64,000 nucleotides of DNA from Nitrogeniibacter mangrovi (lineage in GTDB: Bacteria > Pseudomonadota > Gammaproteobacteria > Burkholderiales > Rhodocyclaceae). Positions 20,615-31,571 of this stretch are shown in pieces. The position numbers and the translations under genes are program-made. The stretch lies in NCBI RefSeq assembly GCF_010983895.1, contig NZ_CP048836.1:1178001-1242000 (forward strand). The letters are read 5' to 3'. Below the pieces are notes generated by a model, which worked only from the letters and a program-made list of their open reading frames with translations, had not been told where the DNA came from and did no database searches. Positions within the stretch are counted from its first letter, which is position 1, and each line of letters begins with the position of its first letter.

Positions 20615-21366
20615 CCGAGGCCGAGATGGCGGTTGAGGGGCGCCGCTTCGACGAGGCGGCGCGCTGCGTCGACGCCATGAAGACCAACGACAACCGGCCG
20701 GTCGCCACCTTGCAGCTGGCGTTGCAGATCGCCGAGGCGAAGGACGACTGGAAAGCGGTGGTGAAGATCGCGCGCCAGCTGCGCAAGCATCACCTGCTCG
20801 CGGACGAGCAGGCCCGCCCCCTGGTGCGTCGCGCCCACGTGGCGTCCATGCGTGCGCTCGATGGCCAGGGCGAGGCCATCGTGGCGTACTGGAACGGCAT
20901 GCCGGCCGAAGAGCAGAATGATCCGAGCCTGGTGGAGAAGGTGGTGCCGCTGATGGTGGCCAACGGGCAGGGGGCCACGGTGCGGCGAGTGCTGGAAAGC
21001 CAGCTCGATGCCCAGTGGGACAGCCGCCTGGCCCGACTGTATGGCGAATGTGGCGACCATGAGCCGGTATCGGCCATCGCCCGTGCGGAGAAGTGGCTGC
21101 AGGCCCATCCGAAGGACAGCGGCCTGCTGTATGCGCTGGGTCGCCTGTGCGTGGCGGCCGAGTTGTGGGGCAAGGCCCAGAGCTATCTGGAGGCGTCGGT
21201 CTCCGCGGCGCCGAGCGTCGATGCCCACCTCACCCTGGCGCAGCTGTCGGAACGCTTCGAGCGTCCGCAGGTGGCGCAAGACCATTACCGGCGTGCGGCG
21301 CAGCTGACCGCCCATGCCGCCGGTGGGCAACTGGCGCTGCCGGCGACAGAGGGTGAAACCGCCTGA
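20143..21366 (+). CDS. hemY: HemY-like TPR membrane protein
   Basis: A 407-residue protein with two N-terminal membrane helices (about 4-21 and 41-63, separated by the YALLVLPPYRAQ segment typical of HemY_N) and a large TPR-like domain (from about 80). It is the proteobacterial HemY of haem operons, distinct from the protoporphyrinogen oxidase of the same name; its role in haem synthesis is unclear. ATG 20143 (MRGLLWLIALFALAVG) fits the family start and would lie 6 bp after the restored hemX stop. A bidirectional terminator follows. Confidence 0.92.
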   Translation: MRGLLWLIALFALAVGVAMLASVNDGYALLVLPPYRAQVSLNFLVLAILAVVLAVYFLVGVISRALRLPGKVVAYRDRRRRERAAESLRDAVRLQLEGRYSQALKMARKSWGAGDPSGVSALVAARAAHALRDDQRYREWIGHAAERDDKILTARLMTEAEMAVEGRRFDEAARCVDAMKTNDNRPVATLQLALQIAEAKDDWKAVVKIARQLRKHHLLADEQARPLVRRAHVASMRALDGQGEAIVAYWNGMPAEEQNDPSLVEKVVPLMVANGQGATVRRVLESQLDAQWDSRLARLYGECGDHEPVSAIARAEKWLQAHPKDSGLLYALGRLCVAAELWGKAQSYLEASVSAAPSVDAHLTLAQLSERFERPQVAQDHYRRAAQLTAHAAGGQLALPATEGETA

Positions 21367-21381
21367 GAGGCGCCGTCCCGC

Positions 21382-21419
21382 CATGACAAAGGCCCCGGCA
21401 TGCCGGGGCCTTTGTCATG
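21382..21419. terminator. Bidirectional terminator between hemY and hemF
   Basis: A perfect 19-bp inverted repeat, 21382-21400 with 21401-21419, has a GC-rich core (GGCCCCGGCATGCCGGGGCC) flanked by AAA/TTT. It reads as a terminator in both directions between convergent genes. Confidence 0.85.
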
Positions 21420-21434
21420 TGCGTTGGGTCAGGA

Positions 21435-22938
<1,504 letters not shown>

Positions 22939-22953
22939 AGGACTTCTCGTGTA

Positions 22954-24222
22954 TCAACGCTTGACCGCCCGATGGCCGATATCGCGGCGGTACTGCTTGC
23001 CGGCGAACTGGATGCGGTCGGCAATGTCGTAGGCGCGGCTCTGCGCGGTACGCACGTTGTCGGACAGGGCGGTGACGCACAGTACGCGCCCGCCGCTGGT
23101 GACCACCTGGTCGTCCGCCATCGCGGTGCCGGCGTGGAAGACGTGAGCATCCTCGGCGGCGGCGGGCAGGCCGGTGATGACGTCGCCCTTGCGCGGGTCG
23201 GCCGGGTAGCCTTCGGCGGCCAGGACCACGCCCAGCGCGATGCGTCGGTCCCACTCCGCCTCGGCGGTGTCGAGCGTGCCCTTGAGCGCGGCGTCGACCA
23301 GCTCCACCAGATCGGACTTGAGGCGCATCATGATCGGCTGAGTTTCCGGATCGCCCATGCGGCAGTTGAATTCGACCACGCGTGGGTTGCCGTCGGCGTC
23401 GATCATCAGGCCGGCGTAGAGGAAGCCGGTGTAGGGCGCCCCCTCGGCGGCCATGCCGGCCAGGGTCGGCTGGATGATCTCGCGCATGACCTTGGCGTGC
23501 ACCTGCGGGGTCACCACCGGGGCCGGCGAGTAGGCGCCCATGCCGCCGGTGTTGGGGCCTTCGTCGTTGTCCTTGAGGCGCTTGTGATCCTGGCTGGTGG
23601 CCAGGGCAAGGGCATGCTTGCCATCGGCCATGACGATGAAGCTGGCCTCTTCGCCCTGCATGAACGCCTCGATCACCACCCGCGCGCCGGCCGTTCCCAT
23701 GCCGGCGTCGCGCAGCATCATGTCGATGGCGGCGTGGGCGTCGTCGGCGTTCATCGCCACGACGACCCCCTTGCCGGCGGCGAGACCGTCGGCCTTGATG
23801 ACGATCGGGGTGCCCTGCGCGTTCACGTAGGCGTGGGCCGCGTCGGCGTCGGTGAAGGTGGCGTAGGCGGCGGTCGGAATCTTGTGGCGGACCAGGAACT
23901 GCTTGCAGAAGTCCTTGGACGCTTCGAGCTGGGCAGCCTGTTGCGTCGGGCCGAAGATCGGCAGGCCGGCGGCGCGGAAGGCGTCCACCACGCCGGCGGC
24001 GAGCGGGGCCTCGGGGCCGACCACCGTCATGCCCACGTCGTTGTTCCTGACGAAGGCGATCAGTTCGTCGGTGGCGGTCACCGGGATGTTCTCAACCAGC
24101 GGCTCCATGGCGGTGCCGGCGTTGCCCGGAGCGACATAGACCCGGTTGACGCGCGGCGACTGGGCCAGCTTCCAGGCCAGGGCATGCTCACGGCCGCCGC
24201 CGCCGATAACGAGTACTTTCAT
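22954..24222 (-). CDS. purD: Phosphoribosylamine-glycine ligase
   Basis: Second step of purine synthesis: 5-phosphoribosylamine, glycine and ATP give GAR. The 422-residue ATP-grasp enzyme begins MKVLVIGGGGREHALAWKL, has the GPEAPLAAGVVDAFRAAG and VIKADGLAAGKGVVVA segments, and the GARS signature FNCRMGDPETQ. It lies 31 bp downstream of purH on the same strand, and purC is elsewhere in the window. An AAGGA ribosome-binding site precedes ATG 24222. Confidence 0.97.
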   Translation of the reverse strand: MKVLVIGGGGREHALAWKLAQSPRVNRVYVAPGNAGTAMEPLVENIPVTATDELIAFVRNNDVGMTVVGPEAPLAAGVVDAFRAAGLPIFGPTQQAAQLEASKDFCKQFLVRHKIPTAAYATFTDADAAHAYVNAQGTPIVIKADGLAAGKGVVVAMNADDAHAAIDMMLRDAGMGTAGARVVIEAFMQGEEASFIVMADGKHALALATSQDHKRLKDNDEGPNTGGMGAYSPAPVVTPQVHAKVMREIIQPTLAGMAAEGAPYTGFLYAGLMIDADGNPRVVEFNCRMGDPETQPIMMRLKSDLVELVDAALKGTLDTAEAEWDRRIALGVVLAAEGYPADPRKGDVITGLPAAAEDAHVFHAGTAMADDQVVTSGGRVLCVTALSDNVRTAQSRAYDIADRIQFAGKQYRRDIGHRAVKR

Positions 24223-24253
24223 GTTCTGCAGATTCCTTCTTGCGAACCGGGGC

Positions 24254-25831
24254 TCAGTGACGGAAGTGGCGGAAGCCGGTGAATACCATGGCGAGGCCGT
24301 GCTCGTTGGCCGCCGCGATCACCTCTTCGTCACGCATCGAGCCGCCCGGCTGGATGACCGCCGTGGCGCCGGCCTCGGCCAGCACGTCGAGGCCGTCGCG
24401 GAAGGGGAAGAAGGCGTCCGAGGCGACCACGGTGCCGGCAATCGACAGCTGCGCGTTCTCGGCCTTGATCTTGGCGATGCGGGCCGAATCGACACGGCTC
24501 ATCTGGCCGGCGCCGACGCCCACGGTCATGCCGTCCTTGCAATAGACGATGGCGTTGGATTTCACGTATTTGGCCACGCGCCAGGCGAACAGCAGGTCGG
24601 TCATCTCCTGGGCGGAGGGGGCGCGCTGGGTGACGACCTTGAGATCGGCCACCGCGATGCGGGCGGTGTCGGCCGACTGCACCAGCAGGCCGCCGCCGAC
24701 GCGTTTGTAGTCGAGCGCGCCTTCGATGGTGCCGAGCGGGCAGGTGAGCACGCGCACGTTTTTCTTGGCGGCGAGCAGGGCCAGTGCCTCGTCGGTGTAG
24801 GACGGGGCGATCAGCACCTCGAGGAACTGGGCGCTGACCGCTTCGGCGGCGGCGGCGTCCACCGGACCGTTGAAGGCGATGATGCCGCCGAAGGCCGAGG
24901 TGGGGTCGGTGGCGAAGGCTTTCTTGTAGGCGTCCAGCGGGGTGGCGGCGATGGCCACGCCACAGGGGTTGGCATGCTTGACGATCACGCAGGCGGCGCT
25001 GCTGTCGTCGAAGGCCTTGACGCATTCCCAGGCGGCGTCGGCATCGGCGATGTTGTTGTAGGACAGCGCCTTGCCCTGCAGCTGGGTGTAGCCGGCGACG
25101 CCGCCCGCGGGGGCGCCCGGCTCGCGATAGAACGCGGCGCTCTGATGCGGGTTCTCGCCATAGCGCAGGTCCTGAACCTTGTCGAAGGCCACCTGCAGGC
25201 GTTCCGGATAGGCCTGGCGCTCGCCGGATTCGGTGAGCGCCGTCAGGTAGTTGGAAATGGCGCCGTCGTAGCGGGCGGTGTGGGTGAAGGCCTTGACCGC
25301 GAGCGCGAAGCGGGTGCGGTAGGTGAGGGTCTTGTCGTTGTGCTTCAGTTCGGCGAGCACCGCCTCGTAGTCGGCCGGATCGGTGACGATGCCCACGCCG
25401 CCGTGCTCATCGCCGTGGTTCTTCGCCGCGGCGCGGACCATGGTCGGGCCGCCGATGTCGATGTTCTCGATGGCATCCTCGAGGGTGCACTCGGGCTTGG
25501 CCACGGTCTGGCTGAACGGGTAGAGGTTCACCACCACCAGGTCGATGCGCTCGATGCCGTGCTCGGCGATGGTGTCCAGGTGTCCGGCCAGGTCGCGGCG
25601 GGCGAGGATGCCGCCATGCACCTTGGGGTGCAGCGTCTTGACGCGGCCGTCGAGCATTTCCGGAAAGCCGGTGTAGTCGGACACGTCGGTCACGGGCAGG
25701 CCGGCTTCGCGCAACAGCTTGGCGGTGCCGCCGGTGGACAGCAGCTTGATGCCCAGCTCGTGGAGCTCGCGGGCGAAGGCCTCGATGCCGGATTTGTCGG
25801 AAACGCTGAGAAGGGCTTGGGTCGTTTGCAT
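24254..25831 (-). CDS. purH: Bifunctional AICAR transformylase / IMP cyclohydrolase
   Basis: Last two steps of IMP synthesis: formyl transfer to AICAR, then ring closure. The 525-residue protein has the N-terminal IMP cyclohydrolase domain ([38 protein letters not shown]) and the C-terminal transformylase domain with the K-H pair in [11 protein letters not shown] and [10 protein letters not shown] choose ATG 25831 ([15 protein letters not shown]); the same frame runs on upstream but only through fis and dusB. It is in a dusB-fis-purH-purD row. Confidence 0.97.
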   Translation of the reverse strand: MQTTQALLSVSDKSGIEAFARELHELGIKLLSTGGTAKLLREAGLPVTDVSDYTGFPEMLDGRVKTLHPKVHGGILARRDLAGHLDTIAEHGIERIDLVVVNLYPFSQTVAKPECTLEDAIENIDIGGPTMVRAAAKNHGDEHGGVGIVTDPADYEAVLAELKHNDKTLTYRTRFALAVKAFTHTARYDGAISNYLTALTESGERQAYPERLQVAFDKVQDLRYGENPHQSAAFYREPGAPAGGVAGYTQLQGKALSYNNIADADAAWECVKAFDDSSAACVIVKHANPCGVAIAATPLDAYKKAFATDPTSAFGGIIAFNGPVDAAAAEAVSAQFLEVLIAPSYTDEALALLAAKKNVRVLTCPLGTIEGALDYKRVGGGLLVQSADTARIAVADLKVVTQRAPSAQEMTDLLFAWRVAKYVKSNAIVYCKDGMTVGVGAGQMSRVDSARIAKIKAENAQLSIAGTVVASDAFFPFRDGLDVLAEAGATAVIQPGGSMRDEEVIAAANEHGLAMVFTGFRHFRH

Positions 25832-25866
25832 GGGTACACAATGGCGCCTCGCGGCGCGCTCGGGTT

Positions 25867-26103
25867 TCAAATGAGGTCGTATTCGGACAGCTTGCGGCGC
25901 AGGGTATTGCGATTGATGCCGAGCAGCTGGGCGGCCACGGTCTGGTTGCCGTCGGTGTGGGCGAGGATGAATTCGAGCATGGGGCGCTCGGCGCTGCGCA
26001 TCACCATGTCGTGCAGCGCGGCCGGCTGCTCGCCGTCCAGATCGTCGAAGTATTGCCGAAGGGTGCGCGTCACGGCGCAGGCGATGTCGTTTTGATGGCT
26101 CAT
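25867..26103 (-). CDS. fis: Fis-family DNA-binding protein
   Basis: A 78-residue nucleoid protein of the Fis family. The N-terminal half carries the Fis dimerisation helices, and the C-terminal HTH is [26 protein letters not shown]. Fis bends DNA and adjusts transcription of stable RNA and growth genes. ATG 26103 ([11 protein letters not shown]) overlaps the dusB stop by 4 bp (ATGA), the same dusB-fis coupling as in enterobacteria. purH follows 35 bp later. Confidence 0.93.
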   Translation of the reverse strand: MSHQNDIACAVTRTLRQYFDDLDGEQPAALHDMVMRSAERPMLEFILAHTDGNQTVAAQLLGINRNTLRRKLSEYDLI

Positions 26104-27122
26104 GCGGCCAGTTCCTCGAAACAGGACGGCTGTCGATGCGGACGGACGCCCTGGCGGTCGAGCTGATCGAAGAAGCGGTCTGTCGCCGCCAGTTGTCCCT
26201 CGATCGTCTCCTCGGTGAGCATGGATTGGCGGAACTGTTGGGCACCCGCCAGGCCCTTGGTGTACCAGCCGATGTGCTTGCGCGCGATGCGTACCCCCGA
26301 CCATGCGCCGTAAAAGGCATACAGGTCGGCCAGGTGGCCGCGGCAGATGTCGCGGATCTCGCCTGCCGACGGGGCCGGCAGTTCCTCGCCCGTGGCCAGG
26401 AAGTGCGCGATCTCGCGGAAGATCCACGGGCGCCCCTGGGCCGCACGGCCGATCATGAGGCCGTCGGCGCCGGTGTGGCGCAGCACCGCGGCCGCCTTGC
26501 GGGGCGAGTCGATGTCGCCGTTGGCGATCACCGGGATGCGCACCGCCTGCTTGATGGTGGCGATGGTGTCGTACTCGGCGTGCCCCATGTACTTGTCGGC
26601 GCGGGTGCGCCCGTGCACCGCCAGTGCGCGGATGCCTGCCTCTTCGGCGATGCGCGCCAGGCGCGGTGCGTTGCGGTTGTCCCGGTCCCAGCCGGTGCGC
26701 ATCTTGAGGGTCACCGGCAGTTCAGGCACGGCGCCCACGACCGCCTCGAGGATGCGGCCGACGAGCGCTTCGTCGCGCATCAGGGCGGAGCCGGCGGCCT
26801 TGTTGCACACCTTCTTGGCGGGGCAGCCCATGTTGATGTCGATGATCTGGGCGCCGTGGTCACGATTGTGCCGGGCCGCCTCGGCCATCATCAGCGGGTC
26901 GCCGCCGGCGATCTGCACCGAGATCGGCTCGGTCTCGCCGGTGTGGTCAGTGCGGCGCCGGGTCTTCTCGGTGGCGTACAGGAGGTTGTTGGAGGTCACC
27001 ATTTCGGAGACCGCCAGGCCCGCGCCCAGACGCTTGCACAGTTGCCGGAACGGGCGGTCGGTCACCCCGGCCATGGGGGCGACAAACAGGTTGTTCCGCA
27101 GCGTGAAGCCGGCAAATTCCAT
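26100..27122 (-). CDS. dusB: tRNA-dihydrouridine synthase B
   Basis: FMN-dependent reduction of uridine in the tRNA D-loop. The 340-residue protein shows [23 protein letters not shown], the dihydrouridine synthase signature [14 protein letters not shown] with its catalytic cysteine, [11 protein letters not shown] and the FMN-phosphate-binding ANGDIDSP and [13 protein letters not shown]. DusB rather than DusA or DusC is supported by the coupled downstream fis gene. Confidence 0.95.
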   Translation of the reverse strand: MEFAGFTLRNNLFVAPMAGVTDRPFRQLCKRLGAGLAVSEMVTSNNLLYATEKTRRRTDHTGETEPISVQIAGGDPLMMAEAARHNRDHGAQIIDINMGCPAKKVCNKAAGSALMRDEALVGRILEAVVGAVPELPVTLKMRTGWDRDNRNAPRLARIAEEAGIRALAVHGRTRADKYMGHAEYDTIATIKQAVRIPVIANGDIDSPRKAAAVLRHTGADGLMIGRAAQGRPWIFREIAHFLATGEELPAPSAGEIRDICRGHLADLYAFYGAWSGVRIARKHIGWYTKGLAGAQQFRQSMLTEETIEGQLAATDRFFDQLDRQGVRPHRQPSCFEELAA

Positions 27123-27275
27123 GGGTGGGGGCAGAGCAGAGAAAGGGGCACATTCTACCCGATGCAGACCGTCGGGCGAAGCGCGAAATTGTGACGCACT
27201 GCCTTGGTGCGACTGACATTCAGCCTCGGGACACGGATTTCCGACGCACGGCCCGCCGGGCGCCGACGGCGGCGC

Positions 27276-28415
27276 CTATGGCCAGGCGCGGGCGCCGAAC
27301 ATCATGCGCTTGGCGACGAAGTGGCGCAGCGGGGGCGCCAGATCGAGCGCGAGCAGGCCGAGGCCGCGCAGGTGGCGCAGCGGGCCGATGTCGTTGCTGA
27401 ACAGACGTACCAGCGAATCGGTGAAGCCGATGGTGCCGCGCCGGTCCAGGGCGCGCTGGCGCAGATAGGCGGCGAGCACCGCCGGGCTGCCCGGGTCGTC
27501 GGCGCCGCGCAGCTGTTCGCCCAGGGCCCACACGTCGCGCAGGGCGAGGTTGAAGCCCTGGCCGGCGACCGGGTGCAGGGTCTGGGCTGCGTTGCCGAGC
27601 CAGACGATGCGATCGGCCACCGGGTGCCGACGGACCCGTAGCTGCAGGGGGAAGCGTTCCCGGCGACTGACGCCGACCAGGCGCAGGCGGGTACCGAAGG
27701 CCTGCTGCAGCGTGGCCAGGTAGGCCGCGTCGTCGAGCGCGAGGAGGGTCTCCGCGCGCTCCGGCGGCGCGGTGTGCACGACCGCGAAATCGGTCCCGCA
27801 CGGCAGCAGCGCGACCGGCCCGCTCGGGGTGAAACGCTCGTAGGCGGTGTGGCCGTGCGCCTGGGCGGGCGTCGCCATGCAGATGACCGCGTGCTGGTCG
27901 TAGTCGCGCACCTCGATGTCCGGGTCGTCGGCGCGCATGCCGCCTTCGGCGCAGGCGACGAGGCGGCAGCTCAGGGTGTCGACGGTGTCGCCGCGGGTCA
28001 GCCGGACCCGGCCCGGGAGGCCGGGATCGGGTGCCGCCTCGCAGTGGTCGAGCACCGCAATGCCGGCGTGGGCGACCGCGTCGTCGAGGGCGGCGGCCAG
28101 ATCGCCGGCGCGGATCACATGGCCGAGGCCGTCGATGCCGTACTCGTCTTCCTCGATCACCGTGCGTCCGGCCCCGCCCTGCTGGGAGACGTGGATGCGG
28201 CGAATGGGCGTGGCCGGCAACCGGCCCCACACGCCGAGGCGCTCGAGGGTGAGGCGGGTGCCATGGGCGAGGGCGAGCACGCGCGGGTCGCGCCGCGCCG
28301 CGCCGCGCTCACGGGCGTCGACCAGGGTGACCCGGTGGGGGCCGCCGTGTACGGCCAGCGCCAGGGCCATGCCGACCGGGCCGGCGCCGACGATGAGGAT
28401 GTCGGTCGATGTCAT
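27276..28415 (-). CDS. ubiH: Ubiquinone-biosynthesis FAD monooxygenase (UbiH/VisC type)
   Basis: A 379-residue flavin hydroxylase of the UbiH/UbiF/VisC family, which hydroxylates the ubiquinone ring. It has an N-terminal Rossmann motif DILIVGAGPVGMALALAV, an ARRDPRVLALAHG segment and the FAD-binding GNAAQTLHPVAGQGFNLALRD. The 4-bp overlap with pepP is the classical pepP-ubiH arrangement and supports UbiH over its paralogues, although the paralogues cannot be fully separated by eye. It acts at the membrane face in the ubiquinone complex. Confidence 0.88.
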   Translation of the reverse strand: MTSTDILIVGAGPVGMALALAVHGGPHRVTLVDARERGAARRDPRVLALAHGTRLTLERLGVWGRLPATPIRRIHVSQQGGAGRTVIEEDEYGIDGLGHVIRAGDLAAALDDAVAHAGIAVLDHCEAAPDPGLPGRVRLTRGDTVDTLSCRLVACAEGGMRADDPDIEVRDYDQHAVICMATPAQAHGHTAYERFTPSGPVALLPCGTDFAVVHTAPPERAETLLALDDAAYLATLQQAFGTRLRLVGVSRRERFPLQLRVRRHPVADRIVWLGNAAQTLHPVAGQGFNLALRDVWALGEQLRGADDPGSPAVLAAYLRQRALDRRGTIGFTDSLVRLFSNDIGPLRHLRGLGLLALDLAPPLRHFVAKRMMFGARAWP

Positions 28416-29734
28416 GAGCGTGCGTCGCGCATCAGCGCCTCGATGTCGTCGATGGCCTTCGGCGCGTCGGCGCTGATCAGTTCGCAGCCGCTGTCGGTGA
28501 CCAGGGCGTCGTCCTCGATGCGCACGCCGATGTGCCAGAAGGCCTCGGGCACGTCGTCGGCCGGGCGGATGTAGCAGCCCGGCTCGATGGTGAGCATCAT
28601 GCCTGCCTCGAGGGGGCGCCAGTCGCCCCGTTGCTTGTAGTCGCCGGCGTCGTGCACGTCGCGGCCGAGCCAGTGGCCGGTGCGGTGCATGTAGAAGCGG
28701 CGGTAGTCGCCGTTCTCGATGACCGCGTCCACGCTGCCGCTGAGCAGGCCCAGATCCACCAGGCCCTGGGCGAGCACCGCCACCGCGGCGTCGTGCGGCG
28801 CGTTCCAGGGCACGCCGGCGCGGGTCGCCTCGGCGGCGGCGCGCTGGGCGTCGAGCACGAGGCTGTAGACGTCGCGCTGCGGCCCGTTGAAGCGGCCGCT
28901 CACGGGGAAGGTGCGGGTGATGTCGGAGGCGTAGCCGTCCAACTCGCAGCCGGCGTCGATGAGCAGGAGGTCGCCCGCCTGCATCCGGCGGTCGTTGCTC
29001 ACGTAATGGAGCACGCAGGCGTTGGGCCCGCTGGCGACGATGGACGCGTAGGCCGGCGCCTGGGCTCCGGCGCGCCGGAAGGCGTGCAACAGTTCGGCCT
29101 CGATCTCGTATTCGAAGCGCCCCGGCGCCGTGGCCCGCATCGCCCGGGCGTGGGCGTCGGCCGAGATGCGGGCGGCGCGGCGCATGATGTCCTGCTCGTG
29201 GGCGTCCTTGACGAGGCGCATCTCGTCGAGGACGCTGTGGATGTCCTGGATGGCGCCCGGCGCGGCGATGCCGGTACGGACCTTTTCGCGCACCCGGCCC
29301 AGGGTGTCGATGAGGCGCCGGTCCCAGCCGGCGTCCTGGCCCATGGCGAAGAAGACGGTGGGCTGGTCGCCGAGCAGGTCTGTCAGGCGCAGGTCGAACT
29401 CCGCGACCGGATGGGCTTCGTCGAAGCCGAAGTGCTCGCAGGCGGCGGGTGGGCCCCAGCGATAGCCGTCCCAGATCTCGCGTTCCTCGTCCTTTTCGCG
29501 ACAGAACAGGATGCTGCGCGGGGTGTCGCCGGCGATCAGCACGAGCACCGCCTCGGGTTCGTCGAAGCCGGTCAGGTAGTGGAAGTAGCTGTCGGGCCGA
29601 TACGGGTAGTGGGCGTCGCGGTTGCGGATCACTTCCGGTGCCGTGGGGATGACGGCCACGCCGCCGCCGGCCTGCTGCATGTGGGCGAGGACGCGGCGGC
29701 GGCGGTCGATGAAGGCGGCGTAGGGGGGATTCAA
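28412..29734 (-). CDS. pepP: Xaa-Pro aminopeptidase II
   Basis: A 440-residue metallopeptidase that removes N-terminal residues before proline. The N-terminal creatinase-like domain is followed by the pita-bread domain. The Mn ligands are in LLIDAGCELDGYASDITRTFP (two Asp), the HRTGHWLGRDVHD region (His) and TIEPGCYI and GVRIEDD (two Glu). The start is TTG 29734 (MNPPYAAFIDRRR), with GGAG 8 nt upstream. It is 22 bp after murU and overlaps ubiH by 4 bp. Confidence 0.95.
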   Translation of the reverse strand: MNPPYAAFIDRRRRVLAHMQQAGGGVAVIPTAPEVIRNRDAHYPYRPDSYFHYLTGFDEPEAVLVLIAGDTPRSILFCREKDEEREIWDGYRWGPPAACEHFGFDEAHPVAEFDLRLTDLLGDQPTVFFAMGQDAGWDRRLIDTLGRVREKVRTGIAAPGAIQDIHSVLDEMRLVKDAHEQDIMRRAARISADAHARAMRATAPGRFEYEIEAELLHAFRRAGAQAPAYASIVASGPNACVLHYVSNDRRMQAGDLLLIDAGCELDGYASDITRTFPVSGRFNGPQRDVYSLVLDAQRAAAEATRAGVPWNAPHDAAVAVLAQGLVDLGLLSGSVDAVIENGDYRRFYMHRTGHWLGRDVHDAGDYKQRGDWRPLEAGMMLTIEPGCYIRPADDVPEAFWHIGVRIEDDALVTDSGCELISADAPKAIDDIEALMRDARS

Positions 29735-29756
29735 GGACGTGCTCCGGGGGATCTGC

Positions 29757-30467
29757 TCATGGGTGAGACTGTACGCTGCTGACGGCGTTCGCGCGCAGGC
29801 TGCGGTCGAGTTCGGCGAGGCGCTCGGGGGTGCCGATGTCCATCCAGCGGCCGTGATGGTGGCTCGCGCCGATCCGGTCGGCGTCCATGGCTTCGCACAG
29901 CAGCGGGCCGAGCGCCGCCCGCTGTCCGGGTTCGAGGCCGGCGAACAGGGCCGGGTGGTAGGCGCCCACGCCGGAAAAGGTGAGCCGTGGTTCGCCGCTG
30001 CGCCGGGCGCGCCCGCCGTGCAGATGGAAGTCGCCCGCCGGGTGGTGGGGCGGGTTGTCCACCAGCACCAGGTGTGCCAGGTCGCCGTCCGCCGACAGGG
30101 TGGTCGCGGTGCGGGCCAGGGCGGCCAGGTCGATGTCGGTGAACACGTCGCCGTTGATGACGATGAAGGGCGCCGCGCCGAGCAGGGGCAGGGCGGTGCG
30201 GATGCCGCCGGCGGTCTCCAGCGCTTCGCCTTCGTGGGAATAGTGGATCGAGACTCCGTAGGCGGCGCCGTCGCCGAGGCGCGCTTCGATCAGCGCTCCG
30301 AGGTGGGCGAGATTGATGACGACGTCGGTGATCCCGGCCGCCTTGAGCCGCCGCAGGTGGTGACCGACGAGGGGTTCGCCGCCGGCCTCGAGCAGGGGTT
30401 TGGGGCAGGTGTCGGTGAGCGGGCGCATGCGCTCGCCACGACCGGCCGCGAGGATCATGGCCCGCAT
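29757..30467 (-). CDS. murU: N-acetylmuramate-1-phosphate uridylyltransferase
   Basis: A 236-residue nucleotidyltransferase with the glucose-1-phosphate-uridylyltransferase-like N-terminus [23 protein letters not shown] and the metal-binding [10 protein letters not shown]. In Pseudomonas, MurU with AmgK forms a cell-wall recycling route that makes UDP-MurNAc directly. The assignment here rests on the directly adjacent amgK-type kinase (1-bp overlap, TGATG). ATG 30467 ([11 protein letters not shown]) is chosen. The gene lies between amgK and pepP and is divergent from lptD. Confidence 0.9.
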   Translation of the reverse strand: MRAMILAAGRGERMRPLTDTCPKPLLEAGGEPLVGHHLRRLKAAGITDVVINLAHLGALIEARLGDGAAYGVSIHYSHEGEALETAGGIRTALPLLGAAPFIVINGDVFTDIDLAALARTATTLSADGDLAHLVLVDNPPHHPAGDFHLHGGRARRSGEPRLTFSGVGAYHPALFAGLEPGQRAALGPLLCEAMDADRIGASHHHGRWMDIGTPERLAELDRSLRANAVSSVQSHP

Positions 30468-31465
30468 CAGAAGGTGTAACCCACCGTGGTGTTCACCGGA
30501 TCGGAACGGTCCAGCAGCTTGAGGATGGGCTTGAGTTCGCCATAGCGTTCGCAGGCCTTGCGCAGGTAGTCGAGCACCCGCGGCATGTCGGCCAGGTAGC
30601 CGTCCTTGCCGTCGCGGTGGCACAGGCGCGCGAAGATGCCGAGCACCTTGAGGTGGCGCTGCACGCCCATCCATTCGAAGTCGCGGTGGAATTCGGCGAA
30701 GTCCTCGCGTACCGGCAGGCCGATCTGGCGTGCCGCCTCCCAGTAGCGGGCGAGCATGTCGAGCACGAAGGCTTCGTCCCAGTCGATGTAGGCGTCCTTG
30801 AACAGGGACACCAGGTCGTAGCTGATGGGGCCGTAGACCGCATCCTGGAAATCGAGCACCCCGGCGCCGCGGTCGGTCACCATGAGGTTGCGGCTGTGGA
30901 AGTCGCGATGGACGAAGACCGTTGGCTCGGCGAGGTTGATCGCGAGAATCGTCTCGAAAGTCTTGTCGAGCAGCGTGCGCTCGGTGTCGGACAGCTCGAG
31001 GTGCTTGTGGCGCCCCAGATACCACTCGGGGAAGAGCTGCATCTCGGCGAGCAGGCGGTCGCGGTCGTAGTCGGGCAGCACGCCGGGAGCGCTGGCTTTC
31101 TGAATGCAGATCAGCGCGCCCAGGGCGTCGGCATAGAGTTCATGGGCGTTGTCGGCGTCGAGCGCGGCCAGATAGGTGGTGTCGCCCAGGTCGGTGAGCA
31201 GCAGGAAACCGTGCTCGGTGTCGCGGTCGAGCACTTCGGGGACATGGGCGCCGGCGGCGCCGAAGCACTCGGCGACCTGGATGAAGGGGCCGACGTCTTC
31301 CTTCTCCGGTGGTGCGTCCATGGCGATCCGCGTGTCGGCCTCGCCGTCGATCCGGACACGGAAGTAGCGGCGGAAGCTCGCGTCGGCCGACGCGGGGGTC
31401 AGTTCGATCGATCGGTCGGGAAAGCGGCTTGCCAGCCATGCCTTCAATTGCGCCAGTCTTTGCAC
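30467..31465 (-). CDS. amgK: N-acetylmuramate/N-acetylglucosamine-1-kinase
   Basis: A 332-residue aminoglycoside-phosphotransferase-fold kinase that phosphorylates MurNAc (and GlcNAc) at C1 in peptidoglycan recycling. The catalytic loop is [14 protein letters not shown] and the metal site is [20 protein letters not shown]. The N-terminus [15 protein letters not shown] and the length fit AmgK. It overlaps murU by one base and is divergent from lptD, the same neighbourhood as in Pseudomonas. A TAAAAT element at 31487-31492 lies in the shared promoter region. Confidence 0.92.
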   Translation of the reverse strand: MQRLAQLKAWLASRFPDRSIELTPASADASFRRYFRVRIDGEADTRIAMDAPPEKEDVGPFIQVAECFGAAGAHVPEVLDRDTEHGFLLLTDLGDTTYLAALDADNAHELYADALGALICIQKASAPGVLPDYDRDRLLAEMQLFPEWYLGRHKHLELSDTERTLLDKTFETILAINLAEPTVFVHRDFHSRNLMVTDRGAGVLDFQDAVYGPISYDLVSLFKDAYIDWDEAFVLDMLARYWEAARQIGLPVREDFAEFHRDFEWMGVQRHLKVLGIFARLCHRDGKDGYLADMPRVLDYLRKACERYGELKPILKLLDRSDPVNTTVGYTF

Positions 31466-31571
31466 TTTGGCCTTTTCGTGTTCGTGTAAAATGCCGGGAT
31501 TTTAGCAAACAGCACCGTCGGGACGTTGATTCCAGCGTTCGCCCGCGCGACATGCCAAATGGAGATACGCA